Part shown: positions 6,865 to 15,949 of the stretch, in pieces
How positions within the stretch are numbered: the stretch's first letter is position 1
How the letters are laid out: every line of letters begins with the position of its first letter
Assembly: GCA_964603915.1 (NCBI GenBank)
Contig: CAZRWU010000030.1
Coordinates: forward strand, 1 to 24,147
Length of the DNA stretch: 24,147 bases
From: REEP01 sp964603915
GTDB taxonomy: Bacteria; Pseudomonadota; Alphaproteobacteria; Rhodospirillales; Defluviicoccaceae
Direction of reading: 5' to 3'
Program-made: the position numbers and the translations under genes
The notes under the pieces: generated by a model
Database searches by the model: none
Told to the model about the DNA's origin: nothing
What the model saw: only the letters and a program-made list of their open reading frames with translations

Positions 6865-7353
6865 TTAAGCGCCGCTGGTCCGCTCGACGACGTGAACGTT
6901 GGTGGCGCCGTTCGCTTTCAGGATCGCCATGGCGTCTCTCTCACGTTCGGCCGTCGGTGCGTGAACCCATAAGATGGCGCCGCCAGCCTCGACAGCACGG
7001 GCGAATTCCTCCGTATGAGGCCGGGCGACAATCTCCTCGATCACGTCCTTCACTGCAAGCCCGCCCACCGCAGCGGCGATGATGCCGGCAATCGTTGCGG
7101 TGACCGGTCCGCCAGCAAGGAAAATCATGCCGGACGCGAACAAGGGGTTTTCGTAGCGGATCTCGTTAACGAAGGCGTTGAACACCTCCTGCCACGAATT
7201 CTCGTGCGAGCCTGCGGCTTCAATGGCCTCGCGCGTGGCAAGGACGCTGAGATCGGCATGATCGAAGCCGGCGGCTTCCAGTTCCGCGACCGCGGCCTCG
7301 AATTCCTCGCGCTTGGCAAAAACCCCTACCGCCTCGCGGCTGTGATTTGGCAT
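6865..7353 (-). CDS. YflT-like general-stress-type protein with a Gly/Ala-rich membrane segment
   Basis: The 162-residue product begins with a beta-alpha-beta unit (VGVFAKREEFEAAVAELEAAGF) like the N-terminus of heat-induced YflT/general stress 17M proteins. A Gly/Ala-rich hydrophobic stretch follows (about 72-100) that could be a membrane hairpin. A C-terminal unit (AVEAGGAILWVHAP...AMAILKANGATNVHVVE) completes the protein. The family assignment is by pattern only and the function is unknown. It starts at ATG 7353 with only a weak ribosome binding site, is convergent with the macro-domain gene and divergent from mutS. I found no convincing promoter for it in the 162-bp gap to mutS. Confidence 0.7.
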   Translation of the reverse strand: MPNHSREAVGVFAKREEFEAAVAELEAAGFDHADLSVLATREAIEAAGSHENSWQEVFNAFVNEIRYENPLFASGMIFLAGGPVTATIAGIIAAAVGGLAVKDVIEEIVARPHTEEFARAVEAGGAILWVHAPTAERERDAMAILKANGATNVHVVERTSGA

Positions 7354-7515
7354 GTCGATGCTAACCCGCTTTCACCTCAATGGAATGAGCCCATATTGCC
7401 GTGCGATTGCGCCGCTGGATAGTCCCGACGCTCGCCAGCATGCTAAGCTTGCCGATATCGTGGAATGAAGGCGGTCCCTTGCCGGGATCGCTCTGTTTAT
7501 CATGGGATGTGTTAG

Positions 7516-10242
7516 ATGGCGTCGTTGCCAGGGATTGACTCCGCTCCGCATGTTCTCGCGCCCGATGCCGGGGGAGAGCCCTCGGCGACACGGGCGCAGG
7601 CCGATCATGAGCAGGCGCCGACGCCGATGATGGCCCAATATCTTGAAATCAAGGCGCAGCACCCGAACTGTCTGCTGTTCTACCGCATGGGTGACTTCTA
7701 CGAGCTTTTTTTCGACGACGCGGTGAAGGCGGCGGCGGCCTTGGATATCGCCCTGACTGTGCGCGGCAAGCATCTCGGGCAGAACATTCCCATGTGCGGC
7801 GTACCCGTCCATAGTCACGAAAGCTACCTTGCTCGGCTGATCCGCCAAGGTTTCAAGATTGCCGTGTGCGAGCAAACGGAAGATCCGAAGGAGGCGCGGC
7901 GGCGGGGAAGCAAGGCGGTTGTCCGGCGCGAAATCGTTCGGGTGATCACTGCGGGAACGCTCACGGAAGAGACGCTGCTCGACTCGCGCCGCAATAATTA
8001 CCTTGCCGCCTGCGCCGAGGCTGGCGGATGCCTGGGCATCGCTTGGCTCGATATCTCGACAGGCGCCTTCTCGATCCAGCCAGTGGCGCATGGCGAGATC
8101 GACGCCGTTCTGGCGCGACTCGATCCCTGCGAGCTTGTGCTCCCGGAAGCGATGGTCGAGCGGCCGGATTTGTTCGAAACGCTGCGTGTTTGGCGGGATC
8201 GCCTCACGCCGCTGCCTTCCAGCCGATTCGACGGCATGAACGGTCGGCGCCGGCTCGAAAACCTATACGGCGTTGGGTCAATCGACGCCTTTGGCGCGTT
8301 CTCCAGTGCGGAGATCGCCGCCGCCGGCGCCCTCGTCGATTATGTCCATCTGACCCAGAAAGGAAAGCTTCCAAGGATCGCGCGTCCGCGGCGGATGCTT
8401 GCCGACGCCGTCCTTGAGATGGACGCGGCGACGCGGCGCAATCTTGAACTGACTCGCACGCTCGCCGGGGAGCGCAAGGGGAGCCTGCTCAGCATCATCG
8501 ATCGCACCGTGACCGGCGCCGGCGCGCGCCTTTTCGCCGCGCGCCTTACCGCGCCGCTGACGGATGTCGCCGCCATCAATGGCCGGCTGGACATGGTGCA
8601 GTTCTTCGTCGAGGGCGCGGCCACGCGGCAAGCCGCCCGCGATCTGTTGGACCGCTGCCCGGACTTAGAGCGAGCCCTTGCCCGCTTGACGTTGGGGCGG
8701 GGCGGACCGCGAGATCTGGCCGCCGTCCGCGATGCTCTTGCGGTGACCGCCGAGGTTCGCGACGCGCTTGCGGCGACGCCGCTCTCCGGCGTTCCGCGTG
8801 GGATCGAGCGCTGTGTCGCCGACCTTGGTCATCACCGGCATGTGGTCGACCGGCTGACTCGGGCGCTGGCGGCCAATCTTCCGCTTCTTCCCCGCGATGG
8901 CGGCTTCGTTGCTCCTGGCTATCTTGCCGAACTGGATGAACAGCGCACGTTGCGCGACGAAAGCCGGCGGGTGATTGCCGAACTCCAGGCCCGCTATGCC
9001 GTTGAAACCGGCATTCAGAGCCTGAAGATCCGCCACAACAACGTTCTTGGCTATTTCATCGAAATCCCCGCCAAGCAGGTCGACCGGATTAAGATTGATC
9101 CGACGGCCGGTCCCTTCATTCATCGTCAGACCATCGCGAACGCTGCGCGCTACACGACGATCGAACTGGGCGATCTGCAGGATCGGATCACGCGCGCTGC
9201 CGACCAAGCCCTGGCAATGGAACTGAGAGTTTTCGACGATCTGGTCGGAGAAGTGGTGGGCCGCGCCGACGCGACAGCCTTGGCCGCGTCGGCTCTCGCT
9301 CGTCTCGACGTCGCGGCGGCGCTGGCTGAACTGGCTGTCGACTGCCGGTATACGCGACCGCTGATCGACGACAGCCTCGACTTCCAGATCGAGGGTGGAC
9401 GCCATCCGGTGGTGGAGGCGGCGCTCGCGCAAGATCATGATCATGCCTTTGTTCCGAACGATTGCGATCTTGGCGAAGGACGCCGGTTATGGCTGCTCAC
9501 CGGCCCCAACATGGCCGGCAAGAGCACGTTCCTCCGTCAGAACGGCCTGATCGCCCTGATCGCGCAGATGGGAAGCTATGTTCCCGCGGAGTCGGCGCGG
9601 CTGGGCGTGGTCGACCGGCTGTTCTCGCGCATCGGCGCGGGTGACGAACTGGCGCGAGGGCGCTCCACATTTATGGTTGAAATGGTGGAGACGGCGGCCA
9701 TTCTTCATCAGGCAAGCGCGCGCGCGCTTGTCATCTTCGACGAAATCGGTCGCGGCACCGCCACCTATGACGGTCTTTCGATTGCATGGGCCGTGGTCGA
9801 ACACCTGCATGAGGTCAACTGCTGCCGAACCCTCTTTGCGACTCATTATCACGAGCTGACCGCTCTTGCGACGAAGCTCCCGAGTCTTGCTTGTTTCACG
9901 ATGCGCGTGAAGGAATGGCAAGGTGATGTCGTATTTCTGCATGAGGTCGCGCCCGGAACAGCCGACCGCTCCTATGGCATTCATGTCGGTCAGCTCGCAG
10001 GCTTGCCGGGGGCGGTGGTCGCGCGCGCCAGTCAGGTTCTGGAAACGCTGGAAAATGGTGAGCAGTCTTCGGCGGTGACGCGCCTTGCCGACGATCTGCC
10101 GTTATTCGCTGCCGCGGTTCGTCCAGCCGTCGTGGAAGCCAGGCTGTCTCACATCGAGCGAGAGTTGCGCGGTCTCGATCCGGACGAGCTCAGCCCCCGA
10201 GCCGCGCTGGATCTCATTTACCGCTGGAAAGAGAGTGTCTGA
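7516..10242 (+). CDS. mutS: DNA mismatch repair protein MutS
   Basis: MutS recognises mismatches and, with MutL, starts methyl- or nick-directed repair. The 908-residue protein has the mismatch-wedge motif F-Y-E (Phe61, Glu63, in MGDFYELF). The connector, core and clamp regions follow. The ATPase has Walker A GPNMAGKS (663-670), Walker B/signature DEIGRGTATYDGLS (from Asp742) and the FATHYHEL histidine loop. Compared with E. coli MutS (853 residues) the N-terminus is about 27 residues longer before the conserved TPMM. ATG at 7516 has a weak ribosome binding site, so a later start near residue 38 (MM) is possible. Downstream glnD is 138 bp away. Confidence 0.97.
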   Translation: MASLPGIDSAPHVLAPDAGGEPSATRAQADHEQAPTPMMAQYLEIKAQHPNCLLFYRMGDFYELFFDDAVKAAAALDIALTVRGKHLGQNIPMCGVPVHSHESYLARLIRQGFKIAVCEQTEDPKEARRRGSKAVVRREIVRVITAGTLTEETLLDSRRNNYLAACAEAGGCLGIAWLDISTGAFSIQPVAHGEIDAVLARLDPCELVLPEAMVERPDLFETLRVWRDRLTPLPSSRFDGMNGRRRLENLYGVGSIDAFGAFSSAEIAAAGALVDYVHLTQKGKLPRIARPRRMLADAVLEMDAATRRNLELTRTLAGERKGSLLSIIDRTVTGAGARLFAARLTAPLTDVAAINGRLDMVQFFVEGAATRQAARDLLDRCPDLERALARLTLGRGGPRDLAAVRDALAVTAEVRDALAATPLSGVPRGIERCVADLGHHRHVVDRLTRALAANLPLLPRDGGFVAPGYLAELDEQRTLRDESRRVIAELQARYAVETGIQSLKIRHNNVLGYFIEIPAKQVDRIKIDPTAGPFIHRQTIANAARYTTIELGDLQDRITRAADQALAMELRVFDDLVGEVVGRADATALAASALARLDVAAALAELAVDCRYTRPLIDDSLDFQIEGGRHPVVEAALAQDHDHAFVPNDCDLGEGRRLWLLTGPNMAGKSTFLRQNGLIALIAQMGSYVPAESARLGVVDRLFSRIGAGDELARGRSTFMVEMVETAAILHQASARALVIFDEIGRGTATYDGLSIAWAVVEHLHEVNCCRTLFATHYHELTALATKLPSLACFTMRVKEWQGDVVFLHEVAPGTADRSYGIHVGQLAGLPGAVVARASQVLETLENGEQSSAVTRLADDLPLFAAAVRPAVVEARLSHIERELRGLDPDELSPRAALDLIYRWKESV

Positions 10243-10351
10243 CGGAAGTGAAGCATTTCAGAACCATCTTCAGGTGTGATAACCGCGCGACACCAAGATG
10301 CGAACCGTTATTATGCCGCGAAGGGGGAATGCCGGTGGTCGCGCCGTCTCA

Positions 10352-10380
10352 TATAAAAGAGGAAAGAACTGGGAGGCGAT
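10352..10380 (+). promoter_or_regulatory. glnD leader: -10-like TATAAA and ribosome binding site
   Basis: TATAAA (10352-10357) lies just upstream of a purine-rich stretch ending in GGGAGG, 4 nt before the glnD ATG, a strong ribosome binding site. No good -35 is visible 16-18 bp before the TATAAA, and a transcription start there would give a leader of only about 15-20 nt. It may be an AT-rich unwinding or factor-assisted promoter. A read-through from mutS is also possible. Confidence 0.3.
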
Positions 10381-13167
10381 ATGCACGGCGTGCGTAAACC
10401 CCGGGATATCATCGATCGCAGGGCGCTGGTTCACGAACTGCAGGAACAGATTGCATGGTCGGCGTACACCCCGCGCGACCGAGGAAACTTTGTTCAGATC
10501 TTCAAAGCGGCACTCTATCGCGGGGTCGGTGAAATTCGACGGCGCTTCGAAGAGGAGGGGATCGACGGGGAGGCGGTGGTGCGCGCCGATGCCTATCTTG
10601 TCGATCAGCTGGTCCGGACGATTTACGACTTCGCCTGTAAACATGTCTTTCCGACGAGTCTCGACGCGGGCGCCGGCATGACCGTGGCGGCGACAGGGGG
10701 CTATGGACGCGCCGAACTGTCTCCGTTTTCCGACATCGACCTGATGTTTCTGCTTCCAGAGCAGAGCACGGGCGAGCGCGAAAAGATCATCGAGTTCATT
10801 TTATATATGCTCTGGGACATGGGCCTCAAAGTCGGCCACGCCACCCGGACCGTCAGCGAGTGCGTCGATCTCGCCCGCCGCGACCTGAGCATCCGCACGT
10901 GCCTGTTGGAATCGCGGTGGTTGTGGGGCAACCGCTCGCTTTATCATGCGTTCGAGCGGCGCTTTCTCAGTGATGTCGTTGCCGGAACCGGTCCGGCTTT
11001 CGTTGAAGCGAAGCTGGCCGAAAGAGATGCGCGCCATGCTCGGATGGGCGACTCCCGCTATGTTCTCGAGCCAAACATTAAGGAGGGCAAGGGCGGCCTG
11101 CGCGATCTGCAGACCTTGTTTTGGATCGCTAAGTATCTTTATCGGGTCAAAGATATGGCGGATCTGGTGGAGCGCGGCGTCTTTACGCGTGCCGACAGCC
11201 GACATTTTCGCCAGACCCAGAACTTTCTATGGACCGTCCGCTGTCATCTGCACTACGTCGCAGGCCGTCCGGAAGAACGCTTGACCTTCGATGTCCAAGA
11301 TACCATCAGCAAGCGGCTCGGCTACCGCGACGGCGATGGCATGCGCGGCGTCGAGCGGTTCATGAAACACTACTTTTTGATCACCAAAACGGTTGGAGAC
11401 CTCACCCGGGTGCTCTGTGCGGTCCTGGAAGAGGATCACAAGAAGCGCCGCTCGCGCTTGCGGTTGCCGAAGTTGACCTTCCTGCGGCGGGTGCCGAGCG
11501 GCTTCAAATTGGACGGCGATCGTCTCACCGTCTCCTCGCCGACAGTGTTCGCGGACGATCCGGTTCGGCTGTTGCGATTGTTTCATGAAGCGCAGCGGCT
11601 CGATCTTGACGTTCATCCTCATGCCCTGCGGCTTGTCCAGCAGAACCTGCGCATGATCGACGCCGGCTTACGGACCAATCCTGCGGCCAATTGTCTGTTC
11701 TTGGAGATGTTGACATTCAAGGGCGGACCGGAGACGACGTTGCGGCGCCTCAACGAAGCGGGCGTGTTCGGACGCTTCATCCCTGAATTCGGCCGCATCG
11801 TGGCGCAGATGCAGTACGACATGTATCATATTCATACAGTCGATGAGCATACCATTCGCGCTCTTGGCATCTTGCATAAGGTCGAGGCGGGCCAACTCAA
11901 GGATCAGCATCCAACCGCGAGCGCAATCGTCGGCGACATCCGCTCGCGCCGAGCGTTGTATCTTGCCGTCTTGCTCCATGACATCGGCAAGGGTCGGGGC
12001 GGCGATCATTCGGAGATCGGGGCCCGGATCGCGCTCGATCTTGCGCCCCGTTTCGATCTCGACGACTGGGAAACAGAAACCGTGTCGTGGTTGGTCAAGC
12101 ATCATCTCTTGATGAGTCGCACCGCGTTCAAGCGCGATGTGGACGATACGAAGACGGTCATGGACTTTGTCGAACTGGTTCAATCGCCGGAGCGGCTCCG
12201 CATGCTGACCGTGCTGACCGGCGTCGATATCGATGCCGTCGGTCCGGGGATTTGGAACGGCTGGAAGGAAGGGCTTCTCAGCGAACTGTACTATCGCGCC
12301 CTTGAGGAGATGGAGATGACGGGCGGGCAACCGGCGGATCGCCGCGTCCAGCGAGTCGAGCAGGCCAAGGCTCTGCTGCGCGAGGCGTTGTCCAATTGGG
12401 ACCGGGATCTTCTTGAGCGCTACCTTGCTCGCGGCTATTCGGATTATTGGCTCGCTTTCGATACCGCGACTCAGGCCAACCACTTCGCGATGATGCGCAG
12501 AGCCGAGCAAGAAGGCCGGTCGCTTTCGATCGAAGCGCAGACCATGCCGGCGCGCGACATCACCGAACTCACCATCTACGCTCCCGATCATCCGGGACTA
12601 TTTGCCCGCATGGCTGGCGCCATGGCCCTCAGCGGCGCGAATATTGTCGATGCCAAGGTGATAACGCTCGCCAACAGCATGGCCCTCGACACCTTTCGCA
12701 TTCAGGACAACAACGGCGGCGCATTTGACCAGCCGGACCGGCTCGACCGCCTGCGGGCTCGCATCGAACGCGCGATCGCCGGACAAATCTATCCCGCGCG
12801 AGAACTCGAGGCCGTTCGCTCGTCAACGCCGCCCAGCCGAACCGGCGTCTTCAAGGTTCCGCCGGCTGTTATTCTTGACAACAAGGCGAGCGCGTCGCAC
12901 ACCGTCATCGAGGTCAACGGTCGTGACCGGCAAGGTTTTCTTCATGACGTCACGTCGACCTTGACGGAACTCGGCCTGCAGATCGCGAGCGCGCATGTCT
13001 CGACATATGGGGAGCGGGTCGTCGACGTCTTTTATGTCAAGGATGTTTTCGGATTGAAGATCGAGGACCGGGCAAAATTGCGACGGATTGAATGGCGCCT
13101 TTTCAAGGCGGTCGCCGCGCCGCAGGAACGATTGGCTCGAAAACCGGACACGAAAGCTGCGGAATAG
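10381..13167 (+). CDS. glnD: Bifunctional [protein-PII] uridylyltransferase / uridylyl-removing enzyme
   Basis: GlnD senses glutamine and adds or removes UMP on PII proteins (GlnB/GlnK), the top of the nitrogen-control cascade. The 928 residues show all four domains in order. First is the nucleotidyltransferase with GGYGRAELSPFSDIDL (Gly106 onward; metal ligands Asp118 and Asp120). Next is the linker and the HD phosphohydrolase with LLHDIGKGRGGDHS (His533-Asp534). Two C-terminal ACT domains follow (about 729-805 with LTIYAPDHPGLFARMAG, and about 840-915 with VIEVNGRDRQGFLHDV). No catalytic residue appears lost. ATG at 10381 is fixed by GGGAGG 4 nt upstream. murJ follows after 46 bp, so glnD and murJ are probably co-transcribed. 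Confidence 0.97.
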   Translation: MHGVRKPRDIIDRRALVHELQEQIAWSAYTPRDRGNFVQIFKAALYRGVGEIRRRFEEEGIDGEAVVRADAYLVDQLVRTIYDFACKHVFPTSLDAGAGMTVAATGGYGRAELSPFSDIDLMFLLPEQSTGEREKIIEFILYMLWDMGLKVGHATRTVSECVDLARRDLSIRTCLLESRWLWGNRSLYHAFERRFLSDVVAGTGPAFVEAKLAERDARHARMGDSRYVLEPNIKEGKGGLRDLQTLFWIAKYLYRVKDMADLVERGVFTRADSRHFRQTQNFLWTVRCHLHYVAGRPEERLTFDVQDTISKRLGYRDGDGMRGVERFMKHYFLITKTVGDLTRVLCAVLEEDHKKRRSRLRLPKLTFLRRVPSGFKLDGDRLTVSSPTVFADDPVRLLRLFHEAQRLDLDVHPHALRLVQQNLRMIDAGLRTNPAANCLFLEMLTFKGGPETTLRRLNEAGVFGRFIPEFGRIVAQMQYDMYHIHTVDEHTIRALGILHKVEAGQLKDQHPTASAIVGDIRSRRALYLAVLLHDIGKGRGGDHSEIGARIALDLAPRFDLDDWETETVSWLVKHHLLMSRTAFKRDVDDTKTVMDFVELVQSPERLRMLTVLTGVDIDAVGPGIWNGWKEGLLSELYYRALEEMEMTGGQPADRRVQRVEQAKALLREALSNWDRDLLERYLARGYSDYWLAFDTATQANHFAMMRRAEQEGRSLSIEAQTMPARDITELTIYAPDHPGLFARMAGAMALSGANIVDAKVITLANSMALDTFRIQDNNGGAFDQPDRLDRLRARIERAIAGQIYPARELEAVRSSTPPSRTGVFKVPPAVILDNKASASHTVIEVNGRDRQGFLHDVTSTLTELGLQIASAHVSTYGERVVDVFYVKDVFGLKIEDRAKLRRIEWRLFKAVAAPQERLARKPDTKAAE

Positions 13168-13213
13168 AAGCGACTAGCGGCAACCGATAGCCCTTCTCAG
13201 ACGAGCTCTCCGA

Positions 13214-14755
13214 ATGGTCTTGTTGCGGTCCATCGCCACCGTCAGCGGCATGACCATGGTCAGCCGCCTGTTTGGTTTCCTGCGCGACATCCTGATCGCG
13301 AGCACGCTGGGCGCCGGGCCCGTTGCGGATGCTTTTTTTGTCGCCTTCCGTTTTCCGAACTTGTTTCGCAGCCTGTTTGCGGAAGGCGCCTTTACTGCGG
13401 CTTTTGTACCCATTTTTGCGACGATACTGGAGGGCAACGGAAAAGCGCGGGCCTTTGCGTTTGCGCAGCAGGCATTTAGCGTTCTTTTTTGGATTCTGCT
13501 CGTATTCGTCGTCGTCGTCGAGATGGCGATGCCTCTGGCGGTGACCGTTCTTGCTCCCGGCTTTGCGACGGAACCAGAGAAATTCGATCTTGCGGTAACG
13601 TTCTCCCGCATCGTTTTTCCCTACCTGCTATTCATTTCCCTGGTTGCATTGTTGGCAGGCGTTCTCAATTCTCTTGGACGATTTGCCGCCGCCGCCGCCG
13701 CGCCCATTTTGCTCAACCTGTGCATGATCGCGGCGCTGTTGTGGCTGGAGCCGTTCAGCGCGTCGGCTGGCCATGCGCTCTCCTGGGGGGTTGCCGCCGC
13801 CGGAGTCGCGCAATTCGTCTGGTTGTACATTGTGTGCATGCGGGCAGGCGTGCCGATTCGCTTGCCACGCCCGCGTCTGACGCCGGAAGTGCGCACGTTG
13901 CTGGCGCGGGCTCTTCCCGTCGCCCTGGGGGCTGGGATCTATCAGGTCAACATGATGGTCAACACAATGATCGCGTCCCTGCTGCCCGTAGGAGCGGTCT
14001 CCTATCTCTTTTACGCCGACCGAATCCATCAGCTTCCGATCGGCGTCGTTGGCGTTGCCGTCGGCACCGCGTTGCTGCCGTTGCTGTCTCGGCAGCTTCG
14101 CGCCGGTCAGTTGGCCGCCGCGCATCACAGCCAGAATCGAGCCCTGGAGTTCGTCCTTCTGCTGACCTTGCCGGCGGCGACGGCGATGGCCGTGATTGCC
14201 GAACCCATCACGACGGCGTTGTTCCAAAGGGGAGCTTTCGATGCCGTCGACGCTCGCGCCACGGCGGCGACCCTGATGGCCATGGCCCTGGGGTTGCCCG
14301 CCTATATGCTTGTGAAATCGCTCACTCCGGCGTATTTCGCGCGTCAGGATACGGCGACGCCGGTCAAGATCGCCGCCTGCACCGTGGTCCTGAACATTGC
14401 GCTTAATCTTGTACTCATGTGGCCTTTTCTTTACGTCGGCGTCGCGCTTGCCACGTCGATTTCGGCCTGGGTCAACGCGACGGCGCTGGCGATCATTCTT
14501 TATCGTCGCGGTTTCTTGAGAGTCGATGCGCGATTGCTCAGCCGTCTGCCGCGAACGCTCGCAGCCACCGCGGTGATGGCGGGAACGCTTGCGCTTCTCC
14601 AGTGGGGGCTTGTCGATTGGCTTGCCGGCGATCAGCATCAGCGCATCGCCGCCCTCACCGTGCTGGTTGCTGCTGGACTCGCTGCCTTCGCGGCAAGCGC
14701 GCAGCTGTTCGGCGCCGCCGTTTGGTCCGACATTCGCGCCCTGCGGCGCGGTTGA
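13214..14755 (+). CDS. murJ: Lipid II flippase MurJ
   Basis: MurJ (MviN) moves lipid-linked peptidoglycan precursors across the inner membrane. The 513 residues (E. coli 511) form about 14 hydrophobic helices. Charged residues important in E. coli MurJ occupy the same positions: Arg18, Arg24, Asp39 and Arg52 in the N-terminal block (SRLFGFLRD, VADAFFVAFRFPNLFR) and Arg270 in YADRIHQLP. FAEGAFTAAFVP is also characteristic. ATG at 13214 has only a weak GACGAG upstream, fitting moderate expression behind glnD. Confidence 0.96.
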   Translation: MVLLRSIATVSGMTMVSRLFGFLRDILIASTLGAGPVADAFFVAFRFPNLFRSLFAEGAFTAAFVPIFATILEGNGKARAFAFAQQAFSVLFWILLVFVVVVEMAMPLAVTVLAPGFATEPEKFDLAVTFSRIVFPYLLFISLVALLAGVLNSLGRFAAAAAAPILLNLCMIAALLWLEPFSASAGHALSWGVAAAGVAQFVWLYIVCMRAGVPIRLPRPRLTPEVRTLLARALPVALGAGIYQVNMMVNTMIASLLPVGAVSYLFYADRIHQLPIGVVGVAVGTALLPLLSRQLRAGQLAAAHHSQNRALEFVLLLTLPAATAMAVIAEPITTALFQRGAFDAVDARATAATLMAMALGLPAYMLVKSLTPAYFARQDTATPVKIAACTVVLNIALNLVLMWPFLYVGVALATSISAWVNATALAIILYRRGFLRVDARLLSRLPRTLAATAVMAGTLALLQWGLVDWLAGDQHQRIAALTVLVAAGLAAFAASAQLFGAAVWSDIRALRRG

Positions 14756-14790
14756 TCGAGGGTCGCCGTGGCAGGGCTGAACACCTTAAA

Positions 14791-14831
14791 GCTTGACCTT
14801 GCTTGACCCACCACTCGGAAGCCGCCATAAC
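14791..14831 (+). promoter_or_regulatory. Promoter of trpS with duplicated -35 element
   Basis: TTGACC (14803-14808), a 17-bp spacer and CATAAC (14826-14831) form a reasonable sigma-70 promoter about 37 bp before the trpS ATG. GCTTGACC occurs twice in tandem (14791-14798 and 14801-14808), so the -35 element is duplicated with a 10-bp period. The spacing fits only the second copy. Confidence 0.5.
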
Positions 14832-14867
14832 CCGCGCTTCGACTGCATCCAATTTTCCGGCACATCC

Positions 14868-15896
14868 ATGGACCGCATTTTTTCGGGGATTCAGCCCACC
14901 GGTAACCTTCATTTGGGAAATTATCTTGGCGCAATCCGCAACTGGGTGCGTCTGCAGAACAATTACGAGTGCTTGTTCTGCGTCGTCGACATGCACGCGA
15001 TTACCGTGTGGCAAGATCCGAAGATGCTGCGGGAGGCGACGCGGGAAACCGCCGCCGTCGTGGTTGCGGCCGGTGTCGATCCTTCAGCGAACATTTTGTT
15101 CGTTCAGAGCGCGGTGCCGGGTCATGCGCAATTGGCCTGGATTCTCAACTGTGTCGCTCGTATGGGCTGGCTCGGGCGGATGACTCAGTTCAAAGAGAAG
15201 GCGGGAAAGCATCGGGAAAATGCATCCGTTGGACTCTTTGCGTATCCCAATCTGATGGCCGCCGACATTCTGCTCTACAAGGCGACCCATGTGCCGGTCG
15301 GCGAAGATCAAAAGCAACACCTCGAGCTCACCCGCGACATCGCGCAGAAGTTCAACAACGATTATGGCGTGGACGTCTTTCCTGTCGTCGAGCCGCTGAT
15401 TCTCGGACCGGCGACACGGGTGATGTCGCTGCGGGACGGAGCCAAGAAAATGAGCAAGTCGGATCCGTCGGACCAATCGCGCATCAATCTCACGGATTCG
15501 GCCGATGAGATCGCTCTCAAGATCCGCCGGGCGAAGACCGATCCTGAACTGTTGCCGGACTCGCCGGATGGATTTTCAGGGCGGCCCGAAGCGGCCAACC
15601 TGATGAACATTTACGCGGCTCTGGCGGATACCACGGTCGAGGATGTCTGCGCGCGGTACGGTGGTTATCAGTTCTCTGACTTCAAGCAGGAACTGGTCGA
15701 TCTCGCCGTCGCGACTCTCGCGCCGGTGACGGCTGAGGTCGGCAGGCTGCGGCGCGATCCCGGCCATATCGACGACGTCTTGCGGGCAGGAGCGGTCCGC
15801 GCGAAGGAGTTGGCGGAACCTGTTCTCAAGGAGGTCTTTGCAGCGGTCGGATTTCTTGAACACGAGGCCGGGCGGCAAGCCTTGATCCCGCTTTGA
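14868..15896 (+). CDS. trpS: Tryptophanyl-tRNA synthetase
   Basis: It charges tRNA-Trp with tryptophan. The 342-residue class I enzyme starts MDRIFSGIQPTGNLHLGNYLGA, with the HIGH-type motif HLGN at 15-18. It continues with the VDMHAIT and VGEDQKQHLELTRD loops and has KMSKSD with KMSKS at 194-198. The frame is open back to 14793, but the family N-terminus begins exactly at ATG 14868 and the likely promoter lies in that upstream part. The nfu-type gene follows after 53 bp. Confidence 0.97.
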   Translation: MDRIFSGIQPTGNLHLGNYLGAIRNWVRLQNNYECLFCVVDMHAITVWQDPKMLREATRETAAVVVAAGVDPSANILFVQSAVPGHAQLAWILNCVARMGWLGRMTQFKEKAGKHRENASVGLFAYPNLMAADILLYKATHVPVGEDQKQHLELTRDIAQKFNNDYGVDVFPVVEPLILGPATRVMSLRDGAKKMSKSDPSDQSRINLTDSADEIALKIRRAKTDPELLPDSPDGFSGRPEAANLMNIYAALADTTVEDVCARYGGYQFSDFKQELVDLAVATLAPVTAEVGRLRRDPGHIDDVLRAGAVRAKELAEPVLKEVFAAVGFLEHEAGRQALIPL

Positions 15897-15949
15897 CGCC
15901 GGACCATCTGTCGGGAACCGTTGCGTCGCCATGAAGGATAGAAAAAGCG

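Noticed and set aside
7448..7494. Imperfect direct repeat CTTGCCGATATCG / CTTGCCGGGATCG in the mutS upstream gap, and possible promoter boxes there
   Set aside because: Only 11 of 13 bases match, and no -35/-10 pair with acceptable spacing could be built, so I do not claim a regulatory site.
7361..7591. 76-codon minus-strand frame in the gap before mutS
   Set aside because: It overlaps the mutS start, has no clear start signal, and its residues resemble no family.
11668..12591. 307-codon minus-strand frame inside glnD
   Set aside because: Fully antisense to the GlnD HD domain, with composition typical of a shadow frame and no recognisable domain.
13628..14638. 336-codon minus-strand frame inside murJ, very rich in Arg, Gly and Gln
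   Set aside because: The composition is what results from reading codons for hydrophobic helices backwards; no start signal or family match.
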